In this document: one piece after another, positions 42,917 to 52,901 of the stretch | How the letters are laid out: each line of letters begins with the position of its first letter | Position numbering within the stretch: the stretch's first letter is position 1 | Assembly (NCBI GenBank): GCA_024693065.1 | Contig: JAILLP010000013.1 | Coordinates: 124,001 to 188,000, forward strand | Length of the DNA stretch: 64,000 bases | DNA from: Paludibacteraceae bacterium | GTDB lineage: Bacteria > Bacteroidota > Bacteroidia > Bacteroidales > Paludibacteraceae | Direction of reading: 5' to 3' | Notes under the pieces: model-generated | The model's input: the letters and a program-made list of their open reading frames with translations, nothing else | Database searches by the model: none | Told to the model about the DNA's origin: nothing | Made by a program: the position numbers and the translations under genes

Positions 42917-44797
42917 TTAGCGTTTTCTTCTGAAACTATCCTTGTTCCTTCTGAAGCTCTTCGAGTCGTCATCACGGTGTCTGCTCTCCTTCTCGTAGGA
43001 GCGTTCCCGCTTGGTAGCGTTCTTCGCACCCTCCCAGAATGCGGGTTTGCCCTTCTTGTCGGACTCCCACTCCTTGCCACGGCCAGAGCGGCCACCTTCC
43101 ATGCCACGTCTCAACTCCTCACGTTCACGCCTGTTCTTGCGGTCTTTGAGCACCTCCAAGAGTTCGATTCCCTCATTTCTCCTGCGCTCAAACGCAGTCA
43201 TCATCTCCTTCACGACGCTCTTGTCCACATCAAAGAAAGAGTAGCGAGGCGTGATCTCGATGTCGTGCACGTCGATGTCCTTGTTGTTGGTGGTGTCGTT
43301 GATAAGACCCAAGACACGTTTAGGCGTGAATCCGTCGCGCTGTCCCAAGTTTATTTTCAAGCGCATTGTCTCGCCGCTGCCACGTTTTCGTGAGCGTCTG
43401 TCGCCCCTGTCGCCACGTTCACCCTTTTCGCCACGCTCCCTGCTAGGCTTATCCTTCTTGTCAGGAATGTTCAGATCCACCGCATCCTTGTAATATTCGA
43501 GGAAACGGTTGAATTCTTGAGAGACGAAGTTGACGATTAGCTCCTCGCGTGTCATGTCCTTCAGCTGGTCCATGATCATCGGCAGGTAAGGGTCGATCTG
43601 CTTCTTGTCGACGTTCTCGCCGGACTCCTTGATTTTGTTCACGAGGGCGAAGAGTTGGCTTTGGCACACCTCCAATCCGCTAGGCACACGGCCTTGGATG
43701 AAGGTACGATTGATCTCCTTCTCGATCGCCTTGATCTTATGCTTCTCCTTGATATGGATGATGGCGATGGACACACCCTTCTTTCCGGCACGGCCCGTAC
43801 GTCCGCTTCGGTGGGTATAGCTCTCGATGTCATCCGGCAAGTTGTAATTGATGACGTGCGTCAAGTTGCTGACGTCCAAACCTCTGGCGGCCACATCCGT
43901 CGCCACAAGGATCTGCAGGTTCTTGATGCGGAAGCGTTGCATGACCGTGTCACGTTGCGCCTGGGAGAGGTCTCCGTGGAGCGCGTCCGCATTATAACCA
44001 TCCTGCATCAGCTTATCGGCCACCTCCTTCGTCTCCTGGCGCGTGCGGCAGAAGATGATGGCGTAAATGTCCGGGTTAATGTCCACCAAGCGTTTCAGAC
44101 AGTTGTAGCGGTCCTTCGCCTGCACCATGTAGTAGATGTGCTCCACGTTCTCGGTGCCCGAGTTCTTCCGACCGATAGCGATCTCCACGCTATTCTTCAT
44201 ATACTTCTTTGCGATGTTGGCGATCTCCTTTGGCATGGTGGCGGAGAAGAGCAGCGTACGGCGCTCCTCCGGTGTCTCCTCAAGGATTCGTTCGATATCC
44301 TCTTGGAAACCCATGTTTAGCATCTCGTCCGCCTCGTCCAACACAAGGTGTTTGATGCCCGACAAATCCACTTTCTTACGTTCGATAAGATCAATGAGTC
44401 GGCCAGGTGTAGCCACTAAAATCTGCGGAGGCACGTCCAATTGCCTAAATTGGGTGACGATGCTCTCTCCTCCGTAAACAGGTACGATCTTCATTCCCTG
44501 GATATACTTCGCAAATTTCTTAAGGTCGTTGGAAATTTGGATGCAAAGTTCGCGCGTAGGAGATAGTACCAATGCTTGGATTTTGTTCACACTGCTGTCC
44601 GTCAGCTGTAAGAGCGGCAGACCAAATCCCGCCGTCTTTCCTGTTCCTGTTTGGGCCAATGCGACTAAATCCTCTGTTCCTTCCCCAAGAAGATAAGGGG
44701 TCACCTTTTCCTGAATCGGCATCGGTTCCACAAAGCCCAAATCTTCAATTCCGCGTAGGATTTCTTCGCTCAATCCCAGTTCTCTAAATGTTGCCAT
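42917..44797 (-). CDS. deaD: DEAD-box RNA helicase, DeaD/CsdA type
   Basis: ATP-dependent RNA helicase of 626 residues, acting in ribosome assembly, cold adaptation and mRNA decay. Visible motifs are Q motif (GFVEPMPIQEK), AQTGTGKT, PTRELCIQ, VLDEADEML, SAT, then domain 2 with ATDVAARGLD and HRSGRTGRAG. After the core, about residues 475-550 are a DbpA-type RNA-binding domain (MRLKINLGQRDGFTPKRVLGLIND), preceded by an Arg/Gly/Glu-rich stretch and followed by a basic tail rich in Arg, Lys and Ser. The leader contains a GGGGG/CCCCC hairpin at about 44834-44851. Confidence 0.95.
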   Translation of the reverse strand: MATFRELGLSEEILRGIEDLGFVEPMPIQEKVTPYLLGEGTEDLVALAQTGTGKTAGFGLPLLQLTDSSVNKIQALVLSPTRELCIQISNDLKKFAKYIQGMKIVPVYGGESIVTQFRQLDVPPQILVATPGRLIDLIERKKVDLSGIKHLVLDEADEMLNMGFQEDIERILEETPEERRTLLFSATMPKEIANIAKKYMKNSVEIAIGRKNSGTENVEHIYYMVQAKDRYNCLKRLVDINPDIYAIIFCRTRQETKEVADKLMQDGYNADALHGDLSQAQRDTVMQRFRIKNLQILVATDVAARGLDVSNLTHVINYNLPDDIESYTHRSGRTGRAGKKGVSIAIIHIKEKHKIKAIEKEINRTFIQGRVPSGLEVCQSQLFALVNKIKESGENVDKKQIDPYLPMIMDQLKDMTREELIVNFVSQEFNRFLEYYKDAVDLNIPDKKDKPSRERGEKGERGDRGDRRSRKRGSGETMRLKINLGQRDGFTPKRVLGLINDTTNNKDIDVHDIEITPRYSFFDVDKSVVKEMMTAFERRRNEGIELLEVLKDRKNRREREELRRGMEGGRSGRGKEWESDKKGKPAFWEGAKNATKRERSYEKESRHRDDDSKSFRRNKDSFRRKR

Positions 44798-45238
44798 AAA
44801 ATAAAAATATCCGCTCTCATGCGGCGTTAAGTGGGGGAAAAAGGTCCCCCTTCCTTCTAAAAATCAGCGCGAAATTACATAAAAAGTATGACTGTTGCAA
44901 ATAAGCCATTTATCCTATCCCCTGAACGCACCCTTGAGGATGCCTCCTCAAAGAGTATACGTGGCACAAATCTAGAATAGATTCATGGCTGGAATAGTTC
45001 TTCTATTTTGTTTATGGATATTAAATCCAAATATTCTGGAATTAACCTATGTTTTGTCTTATCATCGCTTGATCTATTGAATTGTATATATATTTTTTCT
45101 GTCTGTAATTCAATTGATTAACAATATATTAAAAATATTTATTGTATTTTTTACGTAATTTATTTTGTAGTTTGCCAAAAACATATTTACTTTGCGTACA
45201 GTTAACACGTAATAATTAAAATTTCAAATTAATATCTT
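44798..45238. promoter_or_regulatory. Divergent AT-rich intergenic region
   Basis: Holds the deaD leader with a small GC hairpin (GGGGG at 44834-44838, CCCCC at 44847-44851) and, near the other end, a plus-strand promoter: TTTG at 45164-45167, 19 bases, TTACTTTG at 45187-45194. No reading frame is supported in between. Confidence 0.5.
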
Positions 45239-45835
45239 ATGAAAGCACTAAAATTATTATTGATTTCAATCCTTCCTACCGGACTCATGGCGGAGGATTA
45301 TGTATTTACAATGGATAAGGATCTAAATGCGAGCATTTCCGACACAATCTATTACCAAGGGGAAAAAATGGACGCCTATCAAGATGTGAAATCATGGTTC
45401 ATGGACCAGAATTGGACCGCCAAAACCACCAAAGACGTATTGAGCGAAGGATTTGACTTTGATGCGAATATGACGACGAAATTCCGCTACAACCCCATCA
45501 TCAAAACATCCTATGCCGATTTTGTGACATTTGACGGCCATATGTCCGTGGAGGAGAACCGAGTGATACTAAGATTCGAGAACATCCAATTCGGTGAAAT
45601 GGTGAAGGGATTCGGGCAAAAGACCAACACCCAACCTCTCTCCCAAAAGGTTTACAAACTGAAGAAACAAAGGAAGGAGCGACAACTCATCGAGACAGAC
45701 GATATGTTGGATAAAAAGACCAAGAAGAAAAAATTGGCCGAACACGACAAGGTGATTAAGGATATCGAAGACTCCTTAAGAAAAGTGGACGAGGAATTTC
45801 GTCTTCGCCTCAAGAATCTTCATGAGGCATTGTAA
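45239..45835 (+). CDS. DUF4468-like secreted protein
   Basis: Protein of 198 residues with a signal peptide (MKALKLLLISILPTGLMA). Residues 25-120 resemble DUF4468, a TBP-like fold: AYQDVKSWFMDQNWT, then DFDANMTTKFRYNPII and HMSVEENRVILRFENIQF. The C-terminal 70 residues are a Lys/Glu-rich helix. The gene stands alone. Function is unknown; family assignment is tentative. Confidence 0.6.
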   Translation: MKALKLLLISILPTGLMAEDYVFTMDKDLNASISDTIYYQGEKMDAYQDVKSWFMDQNWTAKTTKDVLSEGFDFDANMTTKFRYNPIIKTSYADFVTFDGHMSVEENRVILRFENIQFGEMVKGFGQKTNTQPLSQKVYKLKKQRKERQLIETDDMLDKKTKKKKLAEHDKVIKDIEDSLRKVDEEFRLRLKNLHEAL

Positions 45836-46213
45836 ATGAGGAGTTATTAAAACACATAAAAGGATTTTAGCAGAAGACACATATTGCATTAAATTTTCAT
45901 ATACGCTTACAAACTATGGTAAAGTGATTCTTTCCTTAACTATGAGAAGTCTACCTGTATTGATTGCATTTTGATGGACTCTAATTACTAAGACAAGATA
46001 TAACGAGAACCATCCGTTCTTTCGCAACGGGTTGTTCGGGAGCGTAATCTGTCTGTTTGTACTTTGCTTGATTAGCCTGTACCCCGCAGGTGCGAATTGG
46101 GAGTGTACCGCATCATCCTTCGTTTAATTACAGTGAAGGATATATGCCGGCTCCCAATTTTTTTTCGTCCAAGGCATATGGAAAATTCATCATAAAACCA
46201 ACTCACCTGTTGT
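45836..46213 (+). ncRNA. Possible small RNA ending in a long terminator hairpin
   Basis: No reading frame is supported in this 378-base gap. It contains a small hairpin CCGTT-CTTTCGC-AACGG near 46013-46029 and ends in a long stem at 46095-46159 followed by eight Ts. The stem is more than 250 bases from the preceding stop codon, so it may end a separate transcript. I see no clear promoter, so the RNA and its 5' end are inference. Confidence 0.35.
46095..46165 (+). terminator. Long intrinsic terminator hairpin
   Basis: Outer stem AATTGGGAG / CTCCCAATT (46095-46103 with 46151-46159), a middle helix CCGCAT / ATGCCGG with a bulge, and an inner stem ATCCTTC / GAAGGAT (46115-46121 with 46135-46141). 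It ends in eight Ts (46158-46165). Confidence 0.85.
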
Positions 46214-46261
46214 ATGAGTCAACAAAATAGGCGAAATTTGCAAAAAAAGAAGAGGAACCTC

Positions 46262-47338
46262 ATGAACAACGATGAAGAAAAAATGATTTATGCTCCGATA
46301 GTCATTCCCACTTTATGTCGTAGCGTACACTTTAAAAGAACAGTGGAAAGCCTGAAACAAAACGGTTGGGCAAAGTATACGGATGTATACATCGGCTTGG
46401 ACTTTCCTCCCGCCGAAAAGTACAGGAAAGGTTGGGAAGAGATATGCGACTACCTTGAAACAAGTGATTTCTCAATCTTCAATAAGTTCGTTGTATACAA
46501 GAGGGAACAAAACATGGGCTCCTATGAAAATTCCGTCGACCTCATCCGCAATATTAAGGCGATGAATTATGACCGTTGGATTTATTCGGACGATGACATC
46601 GAATACGCTCCGAACTTCTTGGAATACATGAACAAATGTCTGACGAAATACTACGACGACCCACGTGTATTCGCAGTTACAAGCTACTCATATCCAATAA
46701 ATTGGACATTAAATGAAGGAAGCACTTGTTTCTTTCAAGACTTCAACGTGTGCACTTGGGGCATCGGATTCATGAGAAAAAAGGAAGAATCGTTTTACCA
46801 ATATGCCACCTCAGGGAAACTGATAAAAGCAGCCCCAGAAATCATCAAAAGCGGTTCCTACAAAAAAATGCTGGACGCATGTTACTACGATTATTTCTAT
46901 GCGGCTCTCTCCTATGATCCGAACAAACCCAACCTGATGAAATACGAGACCGACATCTCCATGCGTGCGTATATCGCCCATAAAAACATGTACTGCATAT
47001 CTCCAGCCATATCTAAATCAAGGAATTACGGGTTCGACGGTTCGGGCGTTTACTGCCAAAAAACAAGCGGAGAGGGTAACGCCACCACCGCCAGCAACTA
47101 CAACTACGGAGATCAACCCATCGACAAAGCGGAGACCTTCGAATTTATCTTGGACGACGACCCATCTCATCTAGAGATCAATCGGCAGAAACTGAACGCT
47201 TTCGACTACAGGTCACCCGAGACCATGAAGCTAGCGCATCAAAATTTCAAACTAATCAAATGGTTGGGGTTACCCCTTGCGAAGGTTGCCCACCTAGGAT
47301 GCTACGCAGTAAAAAGAGTGAAAGGCATCTTCAAATAA
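46262..47338 (+). CDS. Glycosyltransferase-like protein (GT-A fold)
   Basis: Protein of 358 residues; an alternative ATG at 46214 would add 16 basic residues. The N-terminal half shows a GT-A fold: IYAPIVIPTLCRSVHFKRTVESL, DVYIGLDFPP, YKREQNMGSYENSVDLI, and the metal site YSDDDIEYAPNFL near residue 110. Later TCFFQDFNVCTWGIGFMRKKEE and DISMRAYIAHKNMYCISPAISKSRNYGFDGSG resemble the acceptor region of GlcNAc-transferase-I-like or capsular transferases. No signal peptide; peripheral to the membrane. It stands alone without other polysaccharide genes. Confidence 0.75.
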   Translation: MNNDEEKMIYAPIVIPTLCRSVHFKRTVESLKQNGWAKYTDVYIGLDFPPAEKYRKGWEEICDYLETSDFSIFNKFVVYKREQNMGSYENSVDLIRNIKAMNYDRWIYSDDDIEYAPNFLEYMNKCLTKYYDDPRVFAVTSYSYPINWTLNEGSTCFFQDFNVCTWGIGFMRKKEESFYQYATSGKLIKAAPEIIKSGSYKKMLDACYYDYFYAALSYDPNKPNLMKYETDISMRAYIAHKNMYCISPAISKSRNYGFDGSGVYCQKTSGEGNATTASNYNYGDQPIDKAETFEFILDDDPSHLEINRQKLNAFDYRSPETMKLAHQNFKLIKWLGLPLAKVAHLGCYAVKRVKGIFK

Positions 47339-47408
47339 ATCGATAGGAATAACCACAATAACCCACCTCGATTATCCAGGAGGCTGGGGATCCTAGCATA
47401 ACAAAAAA

Positions 47409-47436
47409 CATCACCACAGAAAAACCTGTGGTGATG
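47409..47436 (-). terminator. Intrinsic terminator of the pta-ackA operon
   Basis: Perfect 11-bp stem CATCACCACAG / CTGTGGTGATG with a 6-base loop, followed by TTTTTTG on the minus strand. Confidence 0.92.
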
Positions 47437-47467
47437 CCTATAAATTTGACAGTTAGGTAGGAAAGAA

Positions 47468-48670
47468 TTACTTCTTGCCCACCAACTCCAATGTGTCGGA
47501 AGCGATGGTGTACTCCTCGTCCGTAGGAACGACGATCACCGTCACCTTGGAATCCTTGGCGCTGATGACCTTCTCTTCGCCATGGACGCTGTCGTTCACA
47601 GCCTTGTCCAACTTGATGCCGAAGAACTCCATGTTAGCGAGAACACCCTCGCGGACTACCTCGACGTTCTCGCCGATACCACCCGTGAAGACGATCACGT
47701 CCACACCACCCAAGGCAGCCATATAGGCGCCCACATACTTCTTGATGCGGTAGATGACCATGTCCAACGCCAACTTAGCTCGGTCGTTGCCCTTCGCGAT
47801 GGCGGCGCGGATCTCACGCATATCAGAAGAGACGCCAGAGATACCCAACATACCGCTCTGCTTGTTCAGGATGTCGGAGACCTTCTTCGCGTTGTAGCCT
47901 TCCGTCTCCATCAGGTAGGTGATCGCACCCGTGTCGATGTCGCCGGAACGCGTACCCATCATCAATCCCTCCAACGGGGTCATACCCATGGAGGTGTCGA
48001 AAGACTTACCGTCCTTGATGGCGGTGACGGAACTACCGTTACCGATGTGGCAGGTGATCATCTTGGTACCCTCAGGCTTCATGCCCAATACCTCGAACGC
48101 GCGTTTCGACACGTAGCGGTGGCTGGTGCCGTGGAATCCGTAACGACGAACCTTGTCCTTCTCGTAGAGCTCGTATGGAATCGCGTACAGGAAAGACTCC
48201 TTTGGCATGGACTGGTGGAATGCGGTGTCGAAGACAGCCACCTGCGGACAGTTAGGCAACAAAGCCTCAACCGCCATGATACCCTTCAGATTGGCTGGGT
48301 TGTGCAACGGACCCAATGGGAAGCAAGCGCGGATCTGCTCCTTCACCACGTTGTTGACGATGCAGCTCTCCGTAAACTTGTCACCACCGTGGAGGATTCT
48401 GTGACCTACGGCATCCACCTCGTTCAATGACTTGATACAACCCTCGGTAGGGTCAGTCAATACTTTAAAAATCAGTTCGATACCATCTGAGTGGTCAGGC
48501 ATATCCTTCTCGATGATCGCCTTCTCACCGTTCTTCTTGGTGTATTTGAGGAATGAGCCAGGGATGCCGATCTTCTCGACACCACCCTGCGCCATCACCT
48601 CTTTGGTGCTCATGTTGAACAATTTGTACTTGATGGATGAGCTACCACAGTTGATTACTAATATCTTCAT
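47468..48670 (-). CDS. ackA: Acetate kinase
   Basis: Converts acetyl phosphate and ADP to acetate and ATP, the energy-yielding end of acetate fermentation. The protein is 400 residues, normal for the family. Visible are the N-terminal ILVINCGSSSIKYKLF, the VGHRILHGGDKFT signature, GFHGTSHRYV, CHIGNGSSVTAI and the C-terminal DVIVFTGGIGENVEVVR. It follows pta by 76 bases in the same direction; a hairpin (48696-48731) sits between them. Confidence 0.97.
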   Translation of the reverse strand: MKILVINCGSSSIKYKLFNMSTKEVMAQGGVEKIGIPGSFLKYTKKNGEKAIIEKDMPDHSDGIELIFKVLTDPTEGCIKSLNEVDAVGHRILHGGDKFTESCIVNNVVKEQIRACFPLGPLHNPANLKGIMAVEALLPNCPQVAVFDTAFHQSMPKESFLYAIPYELYEKDKVRRYGFHGTSHRYVSKRAFEVLGMKPEGTKMITCHIGNGSSVTAIKDGKSFDTSMGMTPLEGLMMGTRSGDIDTGAITYLMETEGYNAKKVSDILNKQSGMLGISGVSSDMREIRAAIAKGNDRAKLALDMVIYRIKKYVGAYMAALGGVDVIVFTGGIGENVEVVREGVLANMEFFGIKLDKAVNDSVHGEEKVISAKDSKVTVIVVPTDEEYTIASDTLELVGKK

Positions 48671-48695
48671 CTTATTTCTGCAATCTATTAGAAAT

Positions 48696-48731
48696 GACCA
48701 TCCATACCCCTTGGAGGAAGCATGGGTGGTC
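48696..48731 (-). promoter_or_regulatory. Hairpin between pta and ackA
   Basis: Stem GACCATCCAT / ATGGGTGGTC (one G-T pair) with a 16-base loop. The T-run after it on the minus strand is weak, so it may adjust expression or RNA stability instead of terminating. Confidence 0.5.
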
Positions 48732-48746
48732 TTCTATTACTCGTGA

Positions 48747-49763
48747 TTAATTATTGTTCTTAGCCTCGATAGCTTGGTTCACCGTGATGGCCACCATCTT
48801 CACGATGTCGTCCACGGAGCAACCGCGGGAGAGGTCGTTGATCGGAGCGGCCAAGCCTTGCAACAACGGACCGATCGCCTCTGCGCCAGCCAAGCGTTGT
48901 ACCAGTTTGTAACCGATGTTACCAGCCTCCAACTCAGGGAATACCAATACGTTAGCCGTACCAGCCACCTCGCTGTTAGGCGCCTTGCTCTTCGCTACGG
49001 AAGGAACGATGGCGGCATCCGCCTGCAACTCACCGTCGATCTTCATGTCAGGAGCCATAGCCTTAGCCTTCTCGGTAGCCTCGATCACCTTGTCCACCAT
49101 CTCGTGCTTAGCGCTACCCTTGGTAGAGAAGGAGAGGATCGCCACGCGAGGGTCCTCGAAACCATAGATGTTCTTAGCCGTCTGACCGCTGCATACAGCG
49201 ATTTGAGCCAATTGGTCAGCGTCCGGGTTAGGTGTTGCGGCGCAGTCAGCGAACAACATCAAACCATTGTAACCGATTGATTTATCCTTGAAGATCATGA
49301 TGAAGCATCCTGAAACGACGCCGATGCCCGGACGAGTCTTAACGATTTGGAAAGCAGGGCGAAGCACATCTCCCGTGAAGTTCCTTGCGCCGGCAACCTC
49401 ACCGTCCGCATCGCCGTTCTTGATCATCAAACATGCCAGGTACAAAGGATCTTTCACCTTCTCGATGGCTTGTTCCTCGGTCATACCCTTCTTCTGACGA
49501 AGTTTGAACAGAAGGTCGGAATAGGTTTTGCTGTTAGGATTGTTGGCAGGATCGATGATCGTAGCCTTAGAGATGTTTTTCAAACCGAACTGGGCAGCCA
49601 GTCCCTCGATTTCTTGTTTGTTGCCCAAAAGGGTAATCTTAGCGATACCCTGCGCAATGATCTGATCGGCGGCTTTCAACGTTCTCTCCTCTGTTCCTTC
49701 CGCAAGAACGATACGTTGAGGGTTAGCCTGAGCCCTTTTGATAACACTTTCAATCAATTCCAT
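48747..49763 (-). CDS. pta: Phosphate acetyltransferase
   Basis: Converts acetyl-CoA and phosphate to acetyl phosphate and CoA, the step before acetate kinase. The protein is 338 residues, the short single-domain class without the DRTGG regulatory region. Motifs seen are RIVLAEGTEERTLKAAD, GEVAGARNFTGDVLRPAFQIV, ILSFSTKGSA, DGELQADAAIVP and NVLVFPELEAGNIGYKLVQRL. It is the first gene of the pta-ackA operon. A promoter box is at 49812-49819. Confidence 0.97.
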   Translation of the reverse strand: MELIESVIKRAQANPQRIVLAEGTEERTLKAADQIIAQGIAKITLLGNKQEIEGLAAQFGLKNISKATIIDPANNPNSKTYSDLLFKLRQKKGMTEEQAIEKVKDPLYLACLMIKNGDADGEVAGARNFTGDVLRPAFQIVKTRPGIGVVSGCFIMIFKDKSIGYNGLMLFADCAATPNPDADQLAQIAVCSGQTAKNIYGFEDPRVAILSFSTKGSAKHEMVDKVIEATEKAKAMAPDMKIDGELQADAAIVPSVAKSKAPNSEVAGTANVLVFPELEAGNIGYKLVQRLAGAEAIGPLLQGLAAPINDLSRGCSVDDIVKMVAITVNQAIEAKNNN

Positions 49764-49811
49764 TTCTCAAAATATACAATTATGTTAAATATTTCCAGCG
49801 GTTATAATCCA

Positions 49812-49819
49812 CAAAGGTA
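49812..49819 (-). promoter_or_regulatory. -7 promoter box of pta-ackA
   Basis: The minus strand reads TACCTTTG, 49 bases upstream of pta. It is divergent from the dut promoter at 49914-49921. Confidence 0.55.
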
Positions 49820-49913
49820 AAAAAAAGAAACGGGAAAGTGCGTTTTTTTATAAGTTTTAAATCTTCGTAGGCAAAGAGGGGGGAAAGGCTCTCCGTAATA
49901 GAAAAAATATTAT

Positions 49914-49921
49914 TATTTTTG
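49914..49921 (+). promoter_or_regulatory. -7 promoter box of the dut operon
   Basis: TATTTTTG, 22 bases before the dut start codon. Confidence 0.6.
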
Positions 49922-49943
49922 CATTTAAAACATTATTAAACAG

Positions 49944-50378
49944 ATGGAAGTAAAGATCATAAACAAGTCGAAGCATGCGATGCCGCAATATGCGACGGCG
50001 TTATCCGCCGGCATGGACTTGCGCGCGAATATCGACGAACCGATAAAGATTGGCTCCTTGGAGCGTGTGATGGTGCCTACTGGCATATTCATCGCCTTGC
50101 CGGAGGGTTATGAGGCGCAGATCCGCCCACGTAGCGGGTTGGCCGCCAAGCATGGTCTCACGGTGTTGAACACTCCCGGCACGATTGATGCCGATTATAG
50201 GGGCGAAATTAAGGTCATTTTAGTCAACTTATCACCCGAACCCTTTGTCATCGAAGATGGCGAGCGGGTTTGTCAGATGGTGATCGCGAAGCATGAGCAT
50301 GTGGAGTGGAAGGAGGTCGAGACGCTGGACGAGACTGAGCGAGGTGCCGGCGGGTTCGGACATACGGGTGTGAAATGA
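49944..50378 (+). CDS. dut: dUTP diphosphatase (dUTPase)
   Basis: Trimeric enzyme of 144 residues hydrolysing dUTP to dUMP and pyrophosphate, which keeps uracil out of DNA and supplies dTMP synthesis. All five motifs are readable: [11 protein letters not shown] (1), [13 protein letters not shown] (2), [13 protein letters not shown] (3), [12 protein letters not shown] (4) and [12 protein letters not shown] (5, the flexible C-terminal lid). It overlaps the following TPR gene by four bases (ATGA), the conserved Bacteroidales arrangement. Confidence 0.97.
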   Translation: MEVKIINKSKHAMPQYATALSAGMDLRANIDEPIKIGSLERVMVPTGIFIALPEGYEAQIRPRSGLAAKHGLTVLNTPGTIDADYRGEIKVILVNLSPEPFVIEDGERVCQMVIAKHEHVEWKEVETLDETERGAGGFGHTGVK

Positions 50379-52102
50379 TAAAACTGACGAAAATATTATC
50401 CATAGTTGTTTTGTCCCTATGGGGCTTCACCTCCATCGCAGCGGTGGAGAATGATGCCCAAAAAAGGATGAAACTACAATACTACTACCTGGAAGCATTG
50501 AGGCAGAAGCAGTCCGGCAACATCGGTGCGGCGGTCGACAACCTCTATCGTTGCAATTCGCTGGACAACAACAATAGCGAAGTATTCGCAGCCTTGGCGG
50601 AGATCAACATGAACAACAACTATACGATGGCGGCCGTCGGGCAGATGCGGAAAGCCGTCGAATTAGAGCCCGACAACATCGACTACAAAGTGAGTCTCGC
50701 CAACTATCTCGTGAACATCTATGATTTGAAGGAAGCCGCCCAATTATACGAGGAACTTGTGACGAAAGACCACAAGAGAAAAAACATCTACTACTACTAT
50801 CTCGCCAACATATATTCCACGACAAAGGAGTATGAGAAAGCAATAAAAGCATGGGATTTGTTCGAGGAGGAAGAGGGCATCAACGAGACGGTCTCGCAAG
50901 AGAAATTCAAACTATATCTGAAGCAAAAGAAGGAGAAAAAGGCCTTCGCCGAGATGGACAAGTTGATCAAGTCCGCCCCCAAGGAGACCAAATACATCGC
51001 ATTGAAAGGAGACCTATACCTTGCCGTCGGCAACGAGAAGAAAGGCGAGCAATGCTATCTGAAAGGATTGAAGGAGTTCCCCAACGACCCAATACTGACC
51101 GTCCAATACGGTTATTTCCTGACAGAAGTGGGGCGGAACAAAGAGGGAATGGCAAAACTCCTCTCCGTGCTCCAGAACCCCAAGGTAGACTACGTCGTGA
51201 AGCATGACCTGCTATCCCGCATCGCAGGAGACAGCGCATTGGCGGTGGACGACTCTTATTACCTGGATGTGATAAAACAATACCCTGACGAGGAGTATCC
51301 AAGTCTTGTCTATTCGACAGTCCTATTAGGGAGGGGGGATACGACGGGAATCTCCTATATACGGAAAGCCTTGAAAATCAACCCAAAGCACGAAGACGCC
51401 TGGTTGTTGCTGATAAGATATTACGTTGGGAAGAACGACACGACCCACTTTGTAGCCTCCGCACAAGAATCGGTGGAGCAATTCCCCGAAAGCGCAAGTT
51501 TGCTGGACGTACGAGGCATGGCACACCTCATGATGAAGGAGAACGACAAAGCACTGAAAGTATGGAGGAATGCGACTCAGTGCGCTATCGAGGGAGGAGA
51601 TTACGCTTTAGCCTCGGAACTTTTCGCAAAGTCCGCCGACGTGCTGATGAAAATGAAGCAGGTCGATTCATGCTTCGCACTAATGGACTCCTCGTTAACC
51701 TATACCCCCAACAACGTGATGACCCTAAACAATTACGCATACTATCTAAGCATAAAGAACCGAGATCTGGACAAAGCGGAGAAAATGAGCCTGCAGACAT
51801 TGAAGGCAAACTCCAAAAGCCCAGTCTTCCTCGACACCTACGCATGGATTTGTTTCAAGAAGGGAGAATACAACATCGCCAAATTATATATCCAGCAAGC
51901 CTACATGAACGGGGGGAAGGAAGACCCCGAATTACTGGAACATTACGGCGACATCATGTTCAAAACCGGCACACCGGTGGCGGAATGCCAAAAATATTGG
52001 CAGGAAGCTTTGGAGATGAGGGGGAAATCCCAAGAACTGCAAGAGTATGATAATTACGATAATCTGAAGCACAAAGCTGAAACAGGAGAATATGTCGAAT
52101 AA
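50375..52102 (+). CDS. TPR repeat protein of the dut operon
   Basis: Secreted protein of 575 residues (signal peptide ending SIAAVE). It contains about ten tetratricopeptide repeats across most of its length, for example [28 protein letters not shown] and [31 protein letters not shown]-type helices, and at the C-terminus [24 protein letters not shown]. Such proteins are envelope scaffolds. It overlaps dut by four bases and the DUF4292 gene by 11 bases, so translation is coupled. A role in outer-membrane or surface-layer assembly is inference. Confidence 0.85.
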   Translation: MIKLTKILSIVVLSLWGFTSIAAVENDAQKRMKLQYYYLEALRQKQSGNIGAAVDNLYRCNSLDNNNSEVFAALAEINMNNNYTMAAVGQMRKAVELEPDNIDYKVSLANYLVNIYDLKEAAQLYEELVTKDHKRKNIYYYYLANIYSTTKEYEKAIKAWDLFEEEEGINETVSQEKFKLYLKQKKEKKAFAEMDKLIKSAPKETKYIALKGDLYLAVGNEKKGEQCYLKGLKEFPNDPILTVQYGYFLTEVGRNKEGMAKLLSVLQNPKVDYVVKHDLLSRIAGDSALAVDDSYYLDVIKQYPDEEYPSLVYSTVLLGRGDTTGISYIRKALKINPKHEDAWLLLIRYYVGKNDTTHFVASAQESVEQFPESASLLDVRGMAHLMMKENDKALKVWRNATQCAIEGGDYALASELFAKSADVLMKMKQVDSCFALMDSSLTYTPNNVMTLNNYAYYLSIKNRDLDKAEKMSLQTLKANSKSPVFLDTYAWICFKKGEYNIAKLYIQQAYMNGGKEDPELLEHYGDIMFKTGTPVAECQKYWQEALEMRGKSQELQEYDNYDNLKHKAETGEYVE

Positions 52103-52901
52103 AACGAAAATAATGGTTTTGGGAGTATTCCTTCTTACGCTCCTTTCCTGCGGGACTTCGAAGAGAGGTTCGACGGAGAGGACGGAAGTTGAGCCTCTGA
52201 ACAAATTCACCTACGAGACGTTTAACGCCAAAATCGGGCTCTCCGTGGGGAATATGAACCTAAATGCCACACTTCGCATGAAAAAGGACAGTTTCCTGTT
52301 CATCTCCGTCCAGCCATTCGCAGGAATCGAGGTGGCACGCATCTTCGTGTCCGAAAAGGAGGTTTCCCTAGTGGATCGGATGAACAAGCGTTATGCCCAA
52401 TTCGACATCAAGGAGATTCCGGACTACGGCGAATTACTGGGTGTGGACAAGCTGCAAGCCATGTTCACCAACCAGTTATTCCAATTGAAAGAGGGGAAAA
52501 AAGAGGCTAAAATATCAGACTTCTCCGCCACACAAATCGAATCCATGAGGTTGCTGCAATACAGCGACCCCAAGGGAAGATTCAGCCAAGAGTTCACCAC
52601 AGACGAACAGTACCGCATAAAGAATGCCACCCTCACCTCTGTCCATGGCACACTGAGATGGGAGTACAAACAACCTAACACGTTGGAAAACGGCTACCCG
52701 TTCCCGATGGAAGTGAATCTGACGATGTCAAAATCCTCGATGGAAAGCGGATTTTCACCACGCCACGCCAGCCAAGAGATAACGGTTTACTACAAGAAAA
52801 TAGAGCTAAACAAGGAGTGTAGTTTTTCCAACCCCATACCCAATGGGTACGAAAAAGTATCTGTCGACGAATTGTTGAGCGTATTAAACAATAAGCGATA
52901 A
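52092..52901 (+). CDS. DUF4292 lipoprotein
   Basis: Lipoprotein of 269 residues (lipobox LLTLLSC near residue 16). The body is predicted beta-rich and resembles LolA/LolB-like half barrels: NAKIGLSVGNMNLNATLRMKKDSFLFISVQPFAGIEVARIFV. DUF4292 proteins regularly stand between a TPR gene and an EnvC-like gene in Bacteroidetes. Lipoprotein or lipid transport is a guess from fold resemblance. It overlaps the next gene by one base (TAATG). Confidence 0.85.
   Translation: MSNKTKIMVLGVFLLTLLSCGTSKRGSTERTEVEPLNKFTYETFNAKIGLSVGNMNLNATLRMKKDSFLFISVQPFAGIEVARIFVSEKEVSLVDRMNKRYAQFDIKEIPDYGELLGVDKLQAMFTNQLFQLKEGKKEAKISDFSATQIESMRLLQYSDPKGRFSQEFTTDEQYRIKNATLTSVHGTLRWEYKQPNTLENGYPFPMEVNLTMSKSSMESGFSPRHASQEITVYYKKIELNKECSFSNPIPNGYEKVSVDELLSVLNNKR

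Noticed and set aside
47582-48430. Open frame of 282 codons opposite ackA
   Set aside because: The acetate kinase frame has all family motifs; the antisense frame is a shadow.
48696-48731. Terminator separating pta and ackA
   Set aside because: The stem is good but there is no T-run, and the two genes work as one operon.
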